Assembly: GCA_030323305.1 (NCBI GenBank)
Contig: CP106741.1
Coordinates: 5,455,501 to 5,519,500 of the forward strand
Direction of reading: 5' to 3'
Length of the DNA: 64,000 nucleotides
DNA from: Paenibacillus sp. CC-CFT747
GTDB taxonomy: Bacteria > Bacillota > Bacilli > Paenibacillales > NBRC-103111
Of this stretch, positions 48,597-57,921 are shown one piece after another. The position numbers and the translations under genes were made by a program. The notes under the pieces are model-generated. The model was given only the letters and a program-made list of their open reading frames with translations, had not been told where the DNA came from and ran no database searches. The stretch's first letter is position 1, and every line of letters begins with the position of its first letter.

Positions 48597-48884
48597 AAAA
48601 AAAGCCCTCATCCCCAAGGGACGAGAGCCTGCTCGCGTTACCACCCTACTTCCAGCATGCTCCAAAAAAAGGCCGCTGGCACTTATCCGGCATACCATCA
48701 TATGCCGCTCCCGGTAACGGTGGAGGTCCGGTTGTTCCTACTAAGAGCCTCCCATGAATCAATCAAGGAGGAGCAGAGTTCGGATTACGCCTCGGAGGTG
48801 ATTTTCAGCTAAAGCGGAACACCGGCTTCGCAGCAGCCGCCGGCTCTCTGGGTTCAGCAAACTAGCTTACTCTTCCTCTTCATA
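48597..48884 (-). promoter_or_regulatory. T-box leader, isoleucine specific
   Basis: On the minus strand the T-box sequence AGGGTGGTAACGCG (rc of 48635-48648) is followed by a terminator stem (rc of 48605-48629) and seven T residues (48604-48597). At the 5' end are GAAGAGGAAGAG, a Stem I start, and CCAGAGAGCCGG as Stem I distal part. The specifier region GAAAAUCACCUCC reads AUC (Ile) at 48802-48800, followed by A. Uncharged tRNA-Ile would stop termination and allow ilvA expression. It fills the 384-base gap before ilvA. Confidence 0.85.
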
Positions 48885-48929
48885 GGCTTTGAGGGGTTTA
48901 TTGAATTTTCTGAAAAAGATAATGATCTT

Positions 48930-48958
48930 ATGATACCCGATTTAGAAATGGTTATCAA
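48930..48958 (-). promoter_or_regulatory. Promoter for the T-box-ilvA transcript
   Basis: TTGATA (48958-48953) and TATCAT (48935-48930) have a 17-base spacer, 45 bases before Stem I. The -35 element lies within the last codons of the upstream ABC gene. Confidence 0.5.
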
Positions 48959-49727
48959 GCACTTTGATCCAAGGACGTTCCCTGTTCCATTCCAAGGATA
49001 AAGTGATACCGAACGCCCTGCCCAAATTTTCGGCTGTCAAGACGTCCTTCTTCGGTCCGGAAGCCACTGTTTCCCCTTGATCGATAAGGACTACATGCGT
49101 GTACAGCGGCATAATCTCTTCCACATGATGGGTGACATAGAGCGTCGTGATGCCGCGTCCGGCCAACTGGTCGATATTCTCCAGAAGCTTCTCGCGCTCG
49201 TACAGATCAAGCCCGGCACAAGGCTCGTCCAGAATCAGAATGGAGGGCTCCGTCATCAGCGACCGGGCCAGCATGACCTTCTTTCTCTCCCCTTGCGACA
49301 AAGTGCCGAGAGGCTGTTTGGCCACGTGGCTTAATCCGACAAAGTTCAGCATCTCTTCCGCCTTATCGATGACCTCCTGGGGAATGGTTTGATAGAAGCG
49401 CAGAAACCCGTATTCTCCGGTGGCCACCACCTCCCAAACGGGATCGCCGAGGTTAAGCTTCTCGAAGAGGGATTGGGAAATGTAGCCGATTTTTTTGCGG
49501 ACCTCTCTTAAATCGACCGTGCCGTACAGGTTGCCCATAACTTCGACTTTGCCCGAGCTCGGAAACAAATAGCCGTTGATCATCTCGAGAAGGGTGGTCT
49601 TGCCGGACCCGTTACGTCCGAGAATGACCCATTGTTCACCCGGCTTAACCTGAAGGTTAATGCCCTTAATTATCGTTCGTTCTTCCCGCTTAAAATAAAT
49701 ATCCGTCAGCTTGATCACTTGGTTCAC
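48942..49727 (-). CDS. ABC ATP-binding protein, YlmA-like
   Basis: This intact protein of about 261 residues has one ABC domain: VILGRNGSGKTTLLEMINGY (Walker A), YISQSLFEKL (Q-loop), TLSQGERKKVMLARSL (signature LSQGE), ILILDEPCAGLD (Walker B) and YVTHHVEEI (H-loop). No permease gene is adjacent, and the layout follows orphan YlmA-type ATPases. The start is a GTG at 49727, 7 bases after AGGG; longer versions lack a site. Confidence 0.8.
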   Translation of the reverse strand: MNQVIKLTDIYFKREERTIIKGINLQVKPGEQWVILGRNGSGKTTLLEMINGYLFPSSGKVEVMGNLYGTVDLREVRKKIGYISQSLFEKLNLGDPVWEVVATGEYGFLRFYQTIPQEVIDKAEEMLNFVGLSHVAKQPLGTLSQGERKKVMLARSLMTEPSILILDEPCAGLDLYEREKLLENIDQLAGRGITTLYVTHHVEEIMPLYTHVVLIDQGETVASGPKKDVLTAENLGRAFGITLSLEWNRERPWIKVLDNHF

Positions 49728-49777
49728 CACTTTACCCTGGACTGGTAGCACATATTATCTTATTGTAGCCTGTCAGG

Positions 49778-50623
49778 TTAAAGTTTTCCAGTCCTTGAAG
49801 CCAACTCCTTGACCAGGGCGATCTCCTCGCGGTGGGTGCCATCGGGCCCGCTTCCCGTCTCCAAAATAAGCGGAATCCCGTTCATCTCGGGGCTTGTGAT
49901 CAGCCGCACCAGGTTCTCTACCCCGATCTGTCCCTGTCCGATGTTGGCGTGACGATCCCGCCGGGAACCCGAAGGATAGACGGAATCGTTCAGATGAACG
50001 GCCTTAAGGTGCTCCCAATAACCCGTTTCATGCCCTTCCTCCGCCATAGCCTCCCAATTGTCTCCTGTCCAGATCCCCGCCGCGAAAGCATGGCACGTAT
50101 CCAGACAAAATCCGATCTTGTCCGGGCGCTCCGTCAAGGACCGGATCTGGGTCAGCTCCCGCAGGGTCATGCCCATCCCCGTTCCTTCGCCTGCTTGATT
50201 CTCGAGAAGAATCAAGGACTCGCCTTCCCAGCCCTCCAGAATCCGGTTTAAGCTGCCTATAATGTCCTTGTAGCCCTGCAGCGGGTCCTTTTGCTTGGAC
50301 TTGCCGAAGTGAACAACGACCCCGATAGAGCCGCATGCGTTGGTGATGTCCAGATCATTGCGCAGGGATGCGGCAACGGCCTCCGCCAAGCCCGGTTCTG
50401 CTATCGCCAAATTGGATGGATACGGAGAATGGGAAATGGAAACAAGCCCATTAGACCGGCTTAGCTCCGCGCAGGCAGCCGCGTCCTGGGTGTCGACCTG
50501 CTTGACAGTGAGGCTGCGGGGGTTTTTGGGGAAATATTGAAAGGCGTTCGCCTCAAGAGACAGGGCGGTCCGGGCCGCTCCGGAATACCCGTGACGAATG
50601 CTGATGTGGCTCCCGACATACAT
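49778..50623 (-). CDS. nfo: Endonuclease IV (deoxyribonuclease IV)
   Basis: This intact protein of 281 residues is the zinc AP endonuclease Nfo. It starts MYVGSHISI, with ISHSPYPSNLA, VVVHFGKSK, ILLENQAGEG, FCLDTCHAFAAG, HLKAVHLNDSVYPSGSRRDRHANIGQG and ILETG, which carry the trinuclear zinc ligands. It cuts 5' to abasic sites in base excision repair. Next to an Fpg-family glycosylase, so the pair forms a repair module. Confidence 0.92.
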   Translation of the reverse strand: MYVGSHISIRHGYSGAARTALSLEANAFQYFPKNPRSLTVKQVDTQDAAACAELSRSNGLVSISHSPYPSNLAIAEPGLAEAVAASLRNDLDITNACGSIGVVVHFGKSKQKDPLQGYKDIIGSLNRILEGWEGESLILLENQAGEGTGMGMTLRELTQIRSLTERPDKIGFCLDTCHAFAAGIWTGDNWEAMAEEGHETGYWEHLKAVHLNDSVYPSGSRRDRHANIGQGQIGVENLVRLITSPEMNGIPLILETGSGPDGTHREEIALVKELASRTGKL

Positions 50624-50635
50624 GGCGTCGCCTCC

Positions 50636-51445
50636 TCAATGTTGGCAATTCTCGCAGTAAAAGCATTTCCGGGAAGCAAGTTCTACCTGAATAACCGGAC
50701 GTCCGCAGCGCAAGCAAGGCTCTCCTTTCCGGTCGTACACGCGGCAGCGGTCGTTGTAGCCGCCCGTTAACCGGTCCCCCTTATACAACGGATCCTCCAT
50801 ATACCCGCCATGAGCGACCGCCTCTTTTAACACCGCCTGCATGGAGATAGACAAGCGCCTCGTTTCCGGCCCGGTCAGGGTTGGCAAGGTTCGGGACGGC
50901 AGAAGGCCCGCTTCGAAACAAATCTCATCGGAATAACAGTTCCCGATTCCCGACAGGAAGCTTTGGTCGACCAATGTGGTCTTGAGAATCCCTTTCTTGC
51001 GGGATAGAAGACCGGTGAGCCGCTCTGCCGTAAAATCGGGGGAAAGCGGCTCCGGCCCCAGCTTGTCGAGCAGGCTCTCCGCTTCCTCTACCTTATGCAG
51101 ATGCAAATAGCCGAGCCGCAGCCCGATGAAAAAGAGACGCTCCTCCCCGAAGCTCACTTCCACCTGAACGGTCCGGTCCGGCTTGTCCTCCGGTCTCCCA
51201 TAGAACATCCAGCCCCCCAGCATCAAGTGAAGGAGCATCTTTTCCCCGCTCGCCAGATGGAAAAGAAGGTGCTTGGCCCTTCTCTCGATCCCGGTTATGG
51301 AATTGCCGATTAAGGTTTCTCGGAAAACCGGAACCGGCACATTGATGGATTTCTCCCGTCCTACTTCAACGTCTGTTAGGGGACGATCTATTATTCGCGA
51401 AGAGAGCAGCCTTCTATAGGTTTCCATTTCCGGCAATTCGGGCAT
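50636..51445 (-). CDS. DNA-formamidopyrimidine glycosylase family protein (Fpg/Nei)
   Basis: This intact protein of 269 residues starts MPELPEMETYRRLL, so Pro2 and Glu3 of the active site are present. FLSGIGNCYSDEICFEAGLLP is the helix-two-turn-helix. The end holds the zinc finger CLRCGRPVIQVELASRKCFYCENC. It removes oxidised bases such as 8-oxoguanine. Whether it is true MutM or a paralogue is open, since MutM normally stands with polA. It lies 12 bases upstream of nfo. Confidence 0.85.
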   Translation of the reverse strand: MPELPEMETYRRLLSSRIIDRPLTDVEVGREKSINVPVPVFRETLIGNSITGIERRAKHLLFHLASGEKMLLHLMLGGWMFYGRPEDKPDRTVQVEVSFGEERLFFIGLRLGYLHLHKVEEAESLLDKLGPEPLSPDFTAERLTGLLSRKKGILKTTLVDQSFLSGIGNCYSDEICFEAGLLPSRTLPTLTGPETRRLSISMQAVLKEAVAHGGYMEDPLYKGDRLTGGYNDRCRVYDRKGEPCLRCGRPVIQVELASRKCFYCENCQH

Positions 51446-51569
51446 AGGTTTTCCTCCACCACTATCGATATCTCCTTAGTTTTCCACCATCCCTTCCTTT
51501 TTATTCCTGATCATCCTTCATCCCCGAACCGAACTATCATGGTATTCTCATCCGTTCACGTCCCAAGAC

Positions 51570-52847
51570 TTAGAAAAGAGTCGGGTGAGACGGCTCCTTC
51601 GGAGAGGTCTTCCCCAACGCTTTATCGCGCTTGAGGCGAAGACGGTCCACCCGCTTGTTCAGCTGCTCCAGCTGACTCCTCTGCTTGGCGGTTCCCCTCG
51701 ACAGCCTGCTGCGGGTCCACGCCTGGCTCAACGCCTCCTCGGCATAATACAAGGCGGTTCCGAAGTCCTTTCGCTTATGCTCATAGAACATGGCGAGCTC
51801 CACCAGCGGCTCCAACGAATGCAGCGAATGGCCTTTCTGGAAATCGGCGGCCTTTGTCCAGAGCTCCACCGCTTTCCGCTCTTCCCCTCTTTTCTTGAAA
51901 GAAGCGGCTATCTGCACCCAATACCCGGCGGAAGCCTCCTCCGGCCGGTCCAGAAGGTGTTTGAACACTTCCGAGGCAAGCTCGTGCTGTCCCATTCTGT
52001 CCAGCCATAACCCGAGCCGGAACACCTCTTCCTCCACCATAAGAAAATAAGGCAGCTCCCCGGCCAACGCCCGGCTGAAGTGAACCGCCAGTCCCGCAAG
52101 CGACAAAATGTCGTGCTCGTTATGCACGAACACCCCTTCCATCACTTTCGGATCGTGCTCGGCCAGATACTCAAAATAAAGCGTAGGGGCTAAGGAGCCC
52201 GGCACATCCTCTGTCCGGCTGAAAGCCAAATGCTGCTCTTCCACCTTGCCCAGCCGGCAGGAGGGCATCGTATGCCTCCACAGGCTTCGGGACGGATAGA
52301 GAAAATCAAGATGCCGCAGGGAATCGTCCAGCTCCATGCGGTTAAGCACGTACCGGTTCTTTACGAGCGGCCAGTCGAAGGTCCGGCCGTTATAGGACAC
52401 CAAGTGAGTGAAACGGCCGATGATGGATTGGACGTAAGCCAGCATCGCCATCTCTTCCGCGGGGTTCCGGATAAACAGCTGCTCTACGACAAACTCCTCT
52501 TCTTGGTAGAACCCCAACCCCAGCATAAACGGGACATTGCCGGCTCCTACCCCAAGTCCCGTTGTCTCGGTATCCAGAAACAGCAGGCACTCCGGATGAA
52601 CCGGGAAACCCGGATGGAAGGCCTGTAAGCCATCGGCATATTCATGCAGGTCCCCCAGCCGGTATTTGCCGTGCTTGTGGGTCAGCGGATAGCGGCAGGA
52701 GCGCTTGATGAACGAACCCCAATCGTTGATCTCCATAACGGCCTGAAGCTGCTCCCAGTCTCCTCCTAACGCCTCTGTCCTTACCGCCGGCTTCTGTTCC
52801 GCCGTGGTCCGTTTAAGCCGGTTTAACCGGTCCTTGAGCCCGCTCAT
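51570..52847 (-). CDS. mrfB: MrfB/YprB-like DEDD exonuclease
   Basis: This intact protein of 425 residues has an RNase H-like 3'-5' exonuclease domain: CLLFLDTETTGLGVG (DxE), VSYNGRTFDWPLV and VFVHNEHDILSLAGL (His and Asp). TPR-like helices follow (EVFKHLLDRPEEASAGYWVQ, ALYYAEEALSQAW) and a basic C-terminus. It matches Bacillus YprB, the MrfB nuclease of the mitomycin C repair pathway. The neighbour is MrfA. Confidence 0.87.
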   Translation of the reverse strand: MSGLKDRLNRLKRTTAEQKPAVRTEALGGDWEQLQAVMEINDWGSFIKRSCRYPLTHKHGKYRLGDLHEYADGLQAFHPGFPVHPECLLFLDTETTGLGVGAGNVPFMLGLGFYQEEEFVVEQLFIRNPAEEMAMLAYVQSIIGRFTHLVSYNGRTFDWPLVKNRYVLNRMELDDSLRHLDFLYPSRSLWRHTMPSCRLGKVEEQHLAFSRTEDVPGSLAPTLYFEYLAEHDPKVMEGVFVHNEHDILSLAGLAVHFSRALAGELPYFLMVEEEVFRLGLWLDRMGQHELASEVFKHLLDRPEEASAGYWVQIAASFKKRGEERKAVELWTKAADFQKGHSLHSLEPLVELAMFYEHKRKDFGTALYYAEEALSQAWTRSRLSRGTAKQRSQLEQLNKRVDRLRLKRDKALGKTSPKEPSHPTLF

Positions 52848-52863
52848 GGCCGGACTCCAAGCT

Positions 52864-55109
52864 CTACAGCTGCTTCAGGAGCTGAATACTTTTGTGTTTG
52901 CCGTTGATTCCTTCTATTTCGGTTCCTATACATGATGGGCATCCATCCTTACATGGGCACTTTTGAATTAAGGTGCTGGCCGCCTGTTTGACTTCGTCAA
53001 TTCGTTTGTACACATCTTCGGCCAATCCGATTCCTCCCGGATAATGGTCATAGACGAATATGGTGGGCAGTCCCGTATGAGCCGCTTTGATCTGGGAAAC
53101 CACGTGAATATCGCTGCGGTCGCACATGGCCATAACCGGAACGATGTGCTTCAGCACGTTGGCTATCCCGAGCAGCAGCTGCTCCAGGGTCTTCTTTCCG
53201 AGCTCGGGATCCGTTTCCTTCCATTCGATCCAGGCGGCGCTCGTATGCAGCTCTTCTTCCGGCAGGTGAATCGGACCGGAGCCGATATTTTCGAAGGTCG
53301 TCAGCTTGATCTTCTTGAAGATGGTTGGCATGACGTTGACCGCTACATCTCCGAAATGGACGGCGGTTCTCTCCCGGCTCGTTGTCCGGTCCAGTTCCAG
53401 AACTTTAAGATTGACGGCCAGATTGGCATCGGTATAATATTCGACATCGACTTCCCGGACATAAGCCTTCTTATGCTCCCAGTCCAGCTTCTCTACTTGA
53501 TACTGCACGCCCTCATGAAGATAGATGGCCTCGTCATGAAGCAGGGTCATGGCGCTGAAGCGATCCATCTCGCCGATGATTCTTACGTTGGCGACGTCCG
53601 ACTGGTCGACGATGACTACGTTCTCCTGGGAAGCGGAGCGAAGGCTGATTTCACTCGCCGGAAAGGACTGATTAGCCCAATAGAACGTTTCGTCGTGGCG
53701 GTGCAGCACCCGTTCCTCAACCAAGTATTCCATAATATCGGTAACGTCCAGCGGGCCGAACTCCTCTGTTCCCTTGAACGGCAGCTCGTAAGCCGCACAT
53801 TTCAGATGATCGACAAGGATAATCAGATTCTCGGGATTAATCCGCGCCGATTCCGGGCTCCGGTCGAAGAAATAATCCGGGTTCTGGACGATATACTGGT
53901 CGATCGGGGTAGACGAGGCCACCATAACGATCAGCGCTTCTCCATGCCTTCGTCCGGCTCGTCCCGCTTGCTGCCAGGTGCTCGCTATGCTGCCGGGATA
54001 GCCGGTCATGACGCAAACCTGAAGCTGGCCGATGTCAACACCTAGCTCCAGGGCATTCGTGCTGACGACGCCTAGAATCTCTCCTTCGCGCAAGCCCCGC
54101 TCGATCTCCCGTCTCTGCTTCGGCAGGTATCCTCCGCGGTATCCCCGGATGGATTTCGTCCCCAGCTCATTCTTAACGAGCTCCTGAATGTGGCTAAGGA
54201 TAAGCTCTACCCTTACCCGGCTTCTCGCAAAAACAATCGTCTGGATCTTATTCTTAAGAAACTCCTGCGCAAGGTGGTTAACCTCTACGGTGGCGCTTCG
54301 GCGGATGTTCAGCGGTTTGTTGACGACGGGAGGATTGTAGAAAACAAAATGCTTCCGGCCGCGCGGTGCTCCGTTGTCGTCGATAAGACGCATGGGCGTT
54401 CCGGTCAATTGCTCCGCCAATTCCTTCGGGTTGGCGATGGTCGCCGATGTACAGATGAACACCGGCTGGCTTCCGTAGAAGGCACAGATTCGTTTAAGCC
54501 GCCGGATGAGATTGGCCACATGGCTTCCGAACACGCCCCGGTACGTATGCAGTTCGTCGATCACGATATATTTAAGGTTCTCGAACAGGCTGACCCATTT
54601 GGTATGATGCGGGAGAATGGCCGAATGCAGCATATCCGGATTCGTTACGACGATATGACCGGCTTTGCGAACGATTTGCCGAATGGCGGGGGAGGTGTCC
54701 CCATCATAGGTATAGCTTTTGATGTCAATGCCCATCTCGTCGATAATCTCGTTCAACTCGCTCTTCTGGTCCTGGGCAAGGGCCTTTGTCGGAAACAAAT
54801 ACAGCGCTCGGCTCGAGTCGTCCGCGGCAATAGCCTGCAGCACAGGCAGGTTATAGCACAGCGTCTTCCCCGAGGCCGTAGGGGTAACGGCGACGATGTT
54901 TTCCCTCTCTGCACCGTTTCGTACGCCGAATGCTGGTGGGTATAAACTTCCTTTATGCCGCGCTTCTCCAGTGCTTTCCGAAGGCGGGGATCGACACTTT
55001 CCGGAATGGGCCTCGTTCTGGCTTCCTGCGGAGGCATCTCGTGCCAGTTGATTATATTTTCATTGGAGCGCAGTTCCTCGATTAGTTCGGGCAAAGTTTT
55101 CTTACGCAT
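52864..55109 (-). CDS. mrfA: MrfA/YprA-like DEAD/DEAH helicase (one-base frameshift)
   Basis: About 748 residues. The frame is broken at CCC 54903-54905, and restored reads TVQRGENIVAVTPTASGKTLCYNLPVLQAIAADD, with Walker A TASGKT. DELH is in YIVIDELHTYRGVFGSH, motif VI region QQAGRAGRRHG. The C-terminal domain has CPCKDGCPSCIGTE, the four-cysteine cluster required in MrfA. The 3'-5' helicase acts with MrfB in an excision pathway for mitomycin adducts. It is coupled to mrfB by 16 bases. Confidence 0.9.
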
Positions 55110-55186
55110 GCTTTAACTCCTATAAAGGGAATGATGTACTCCCCATTCTACAGAATATACGTTCCCCAGGCAATGCTATCCGCTTT

Positions 55187-55246
55187 ATTCCCCTTGAAAA
55201 AACCAAATAAACCAGCTGATGATTTCCCATGGGAAAATTCAGCTGG
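55187..55246 (-). terminator. Terminator downstream of lrgB
   Basis: CCAGCTGA (55212-55219) pairs with TCAGCTGG (55239-55246), with an inner perfect TTTCCC/GGGAAA stem. On the minus strand a T-rich stretch (TTTATTTGGTTTTTT) follows. The rest of 55110-55390 holds no gene. Confidence 0.65.
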
Positions 55247-55390
55247 CTCTGTCGAAACGAGGTCTTGACCCGTCAAAAGCTGTCGAAAGTCAGAAAATTC
55301 ACGCCATTTAACGGCTTGGTGCCTTATCAACTTATGTCATATCCTGCGCATTCCCGGGAAATGTTCCTCTCCATCCGTCAAAATATTTCC

Positions 55391-56079
55391 TTAAATCCAT
55401 CCGCTCAAGGTCCCCAGAAGAAGAGAAGTAAGAATACCGGCGATGCCCATGGCCAAGCTGCTCATACTGGCCTGAAGCTCCGATTCCCGGACCAGCCGGG
55501 CCGTCCCAATTCCATGCGAAGCGGTTCCAATGGCCGTTCCGATGGCGATATCGCTCTGAACCCCGCATAGCCGTAAAAATTCGGGACCGATCATGCTTCC
55601 AAGCAAGCCGGTCAAGGAGGTGATGACGGCTCCCAGCTCAGGCGTGCCGCCTAACGTCCGGACCACCTCTATCGCAATCGGTGTGGAAGCCGATTTGGGG
55701 AGAATGCTGAGCAGCAGCTCGCGTGTTCCTCCAAGCATCCAAACGAGCAGGGCGGAGAACAGAATGGAAGCAACCGTTCCGACCGTAATCCCGGCAAGCA
55801 CCGGGACCAGACTCTGCCGAATCCGGGTGGCGTGCTTATAGAGAGGCACTCCAAGGGCAACCGTTCCCGGTCCAAGAAAAAATAAATCACATCGCCGCCG
55901 GCCTTGTAGGCCTCGTAGGGAATTCCCGTCACAAGCAGAAAAAGGATCAGCGTCCCTGCCGTGACGAACAGCGGATGAAGCCGGCTCCACCGCTGATGCA
56001 GCCGGCGGGCCGTTACATAAGCGGCAACCGTGACGGTAACCCCGAATTCCGGCCGGTTCAACCATTCGAAACTACTCAC
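55391..56079 (-). CDS. lrgB: LrgB/CidB-like membrane protein (one-base frameshift)
   Basis: About 229 residues with the LrgB helices: FGVTVTVAAYVTARRLHQ, AGTLILFLLVTGIPYEAYKAGGDVIYFFLGPGTVALGVPLYKH, SASTPIAIEVVRTLGGTPELGAVITSLTGLLGSMIGPEFLRLCGVQ, then GTASHGIGTARLV. It is part of the CidAB/LrgAB murein hydrolase-modulating or pyruvate-linked transport family. One base is lost in A6 55877-55882. The GTG at 56079 is in the same frame as the lrgA-like gene, so as given the two read as one protein. Confidence 0.75.
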
Positions 56080-56424
56080 GGCTCCTTCTTCCCCTCTGCG
56101 GCCCAACCCCTGCGTCATCCAGCCTGCCGCGGCAAGCGACACCAGAGTGCTGACGACCAGGCTGATCACCATGGCATACGCATTCCGCTCGATGACGGGG
56201 TAAAGGCCGATTAATCCGACGAGAACCGGGGCAAAAAACAACAACAGATGGTCAAGCAGAAATTGAGCGGAAGCCTCCACCCACTCCAGCTTCACGATCC
56301 CCATAAACAAGGAGGCGGTAAACAGCACGAGACCAATCACATTGGCCGGCAGCGGCAAGCCCAGTCCGTGCTGCAGCAGCACTCCAAGAAAATGGAATCC
56401 AAGCAAAATTCCCAACCCAAGCAT
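56072..56424 (-). CDS. lrgA: LrgA/CidA-like membrane protein
   Basis: About 117 residues with four membrane segments: MLGLGILLGFHFLGVLLQHGLGLPLPANVIGLVLFTASLF, FLLDHLLLFFAPVLVGLIGLYPVIER and VISLVVSTLVSLAAAGWMTQ. This is the holin-like CidA/LrgA pattern. The frame runs on into lrgB. If one base were restored in GGGG near 56088-56091 it would end at TAG 56074-56072, overlapping the GTG of lrgB. A natural fusion is the alternative. GGGG 8 bases before the ATG. Confidence 0.7.
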
Positions 56425-56497
56425 GGCGTCGCCCCTTCTTCACCCGGATTCCCCGGTCATTCTCCCCTGGGTCCAACAGCTACTTTCCATCATACCG

Positions 56498-56524
56498 AAA
56501 AAGGGACCCCTGGTAAGGGGTCCC
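56498..56524 (-). terminator. Terminator of the murA-like gene
   Basis: GGGACCCC (56503-56510) and GGGGTCCC (56517-56524) form a perfect 8-bp stem, followed on the minus strand by five T residues (56502-56498). It lies between the murA stop and the lrgA start. Confidence 0.85.
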
Positions 56525-56558
56525 TCTCAACCAGCCATTCAGCCGGTTTCCCGTTCTA

Positions 56559-57861
56559 TTACACCCCGACCATGAGGTCCGATGCCTGCTCGGTCTGGCC
56601 GTACTCGCCTTCCCGGTAGGTGAGCTCCGCTCCCAGGTCACGGAAAAGGCCGATCACATTCTCATAGCCGCGTTCGATGTGCTCCACCCCGGTAATGCGG
56701 GTCGTCCCTTCGGCCACCAGTCCCGCCATGATCAGGCAGGTGCCGGCACGCACATCCGAAGCGTGAACGAAGTTCCCTTTCAGCTGGGAGCCCCTTGAAT
56801 AAAGGCACTGCCGCGGCGGACTTCGATGCGCGCTCCCATTCGTTTAAGCTGGGGCACATGATTGAAGCGCTCGGGGTAAACCCTCTCCGTTATGATGCTG
56901 CGGCCCGGAGACAGCAGAAGCAGAGAGGTCAGCGGCTGCTGAAGGTCGGTGGCGAACGACGGGTACATGCCGGTCCGTACCCGGGTAGCCCGTAGAGAAG
57001 ACTCTCCGTAAGCCGTAATGCTGTTCTCGCCCACCTCGAGGTTCATTCCGATTTCCTCAGCTTCGAAATGCAGGAACCGAGGTGCTCGGGAATGGTATCC
57101 TCGACCGTCACCGTTCCCTTGGTCATTCCGGCCGCCATCAGGAAAGCCCCGGCGATCAGGCGGTCCGGAATGACGTTGTATTCGCAGCCGGACAGTCTTT
57201 TGACTCCTTCGATGCGAATCGTGTCGGTTCCTGCGCCGAATACTTTACCGCCCATTCGGTTGATGAAGTTTGCGGTATCCACGACTTCGGGATCTTTCGC
57301 CGCGTTCCGCAGAACCGTTGTTCCTTCGGCAAGTGCCGCCAGCAAAATGGCATTGATGGTGGCTCCGGAGGTGATCATGTCGAAATAAATATCCGCCCCT
57401 GTCAGCTTGGAGGCTTCGACCTTATAATGATCCTCCATAAAGGAAACCTCGGCTCCCATCGCCTTCAGAGCTTTCACATGCTGATCGATGGGCCGGGATA
57501 CGAAATTGTCTCCTCCGGGATACCCAATGCTCACCCTTCCCATCTTGGAAAGCAGCGCTCCTATGAAATAATAGGAAGCACGGTAAGACGACGTTCTCTC
57601 CCGGTTCAGGTCGGCGGATGTGATGGTTCCTCCGTTGATGATCACATCTCCGTTTATCTCCCGCTTCATGGAAATGCCAGCTCCCGCGGCTATTTCCTGA
57701 ATAAACCGGAAATCCAAAATGTTGGGAATCCCCTTCAATCGAACCTCTCCGTCCGCCATGCAGGCGGCAGCCAGCAGAGCGAGCGAACTGTTCTTGGAAC
57801 CGGGAATCCGGACGCTGCCCTTCAAAGGACCTGAGTTCGCGACTTCTATCCATTTCATCAT
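56559..57861 (-). CDS. MurA-family UDP-GlcNAc 1-carboxyvinyltransferase with Cys-to-Asp change (two frameshifts)
   Basis: About 434 residues. RIPGSKNSSLALLAAA holds the substrate Lys-Asn pair. The loop YPGGDNFVSRPIDQH has Asp118 exactly where MurA carries its catalytic Cys. DVRAGTCLIMAGLVAEGTTRI and EHIERGYENVIG follow. MurA makes the first committed step of peptidoglycan synthesis. Asp variants keep activity and resist fosfomycin. Bases are lost in TTT 57052-57054 and in GGG 56786-56788. The gene stands alone, next to no other mur gene, so it is probably an additional paralogue. Confidence 0.82.
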
Positions 57862-57921
57862 GTTAGGTTCCTCCCCCGAATAGTACGGTCTTTGATTTAT
57901 TCTTTTCTCTTTGTTCTCTGG

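Noticed and set aside
55310..55335. Second copy of the GTGCCTTATC arm from the 94-bp element
   Set aside because: Only about 10 bases match and there is no inverted partner, so it is probably chance.
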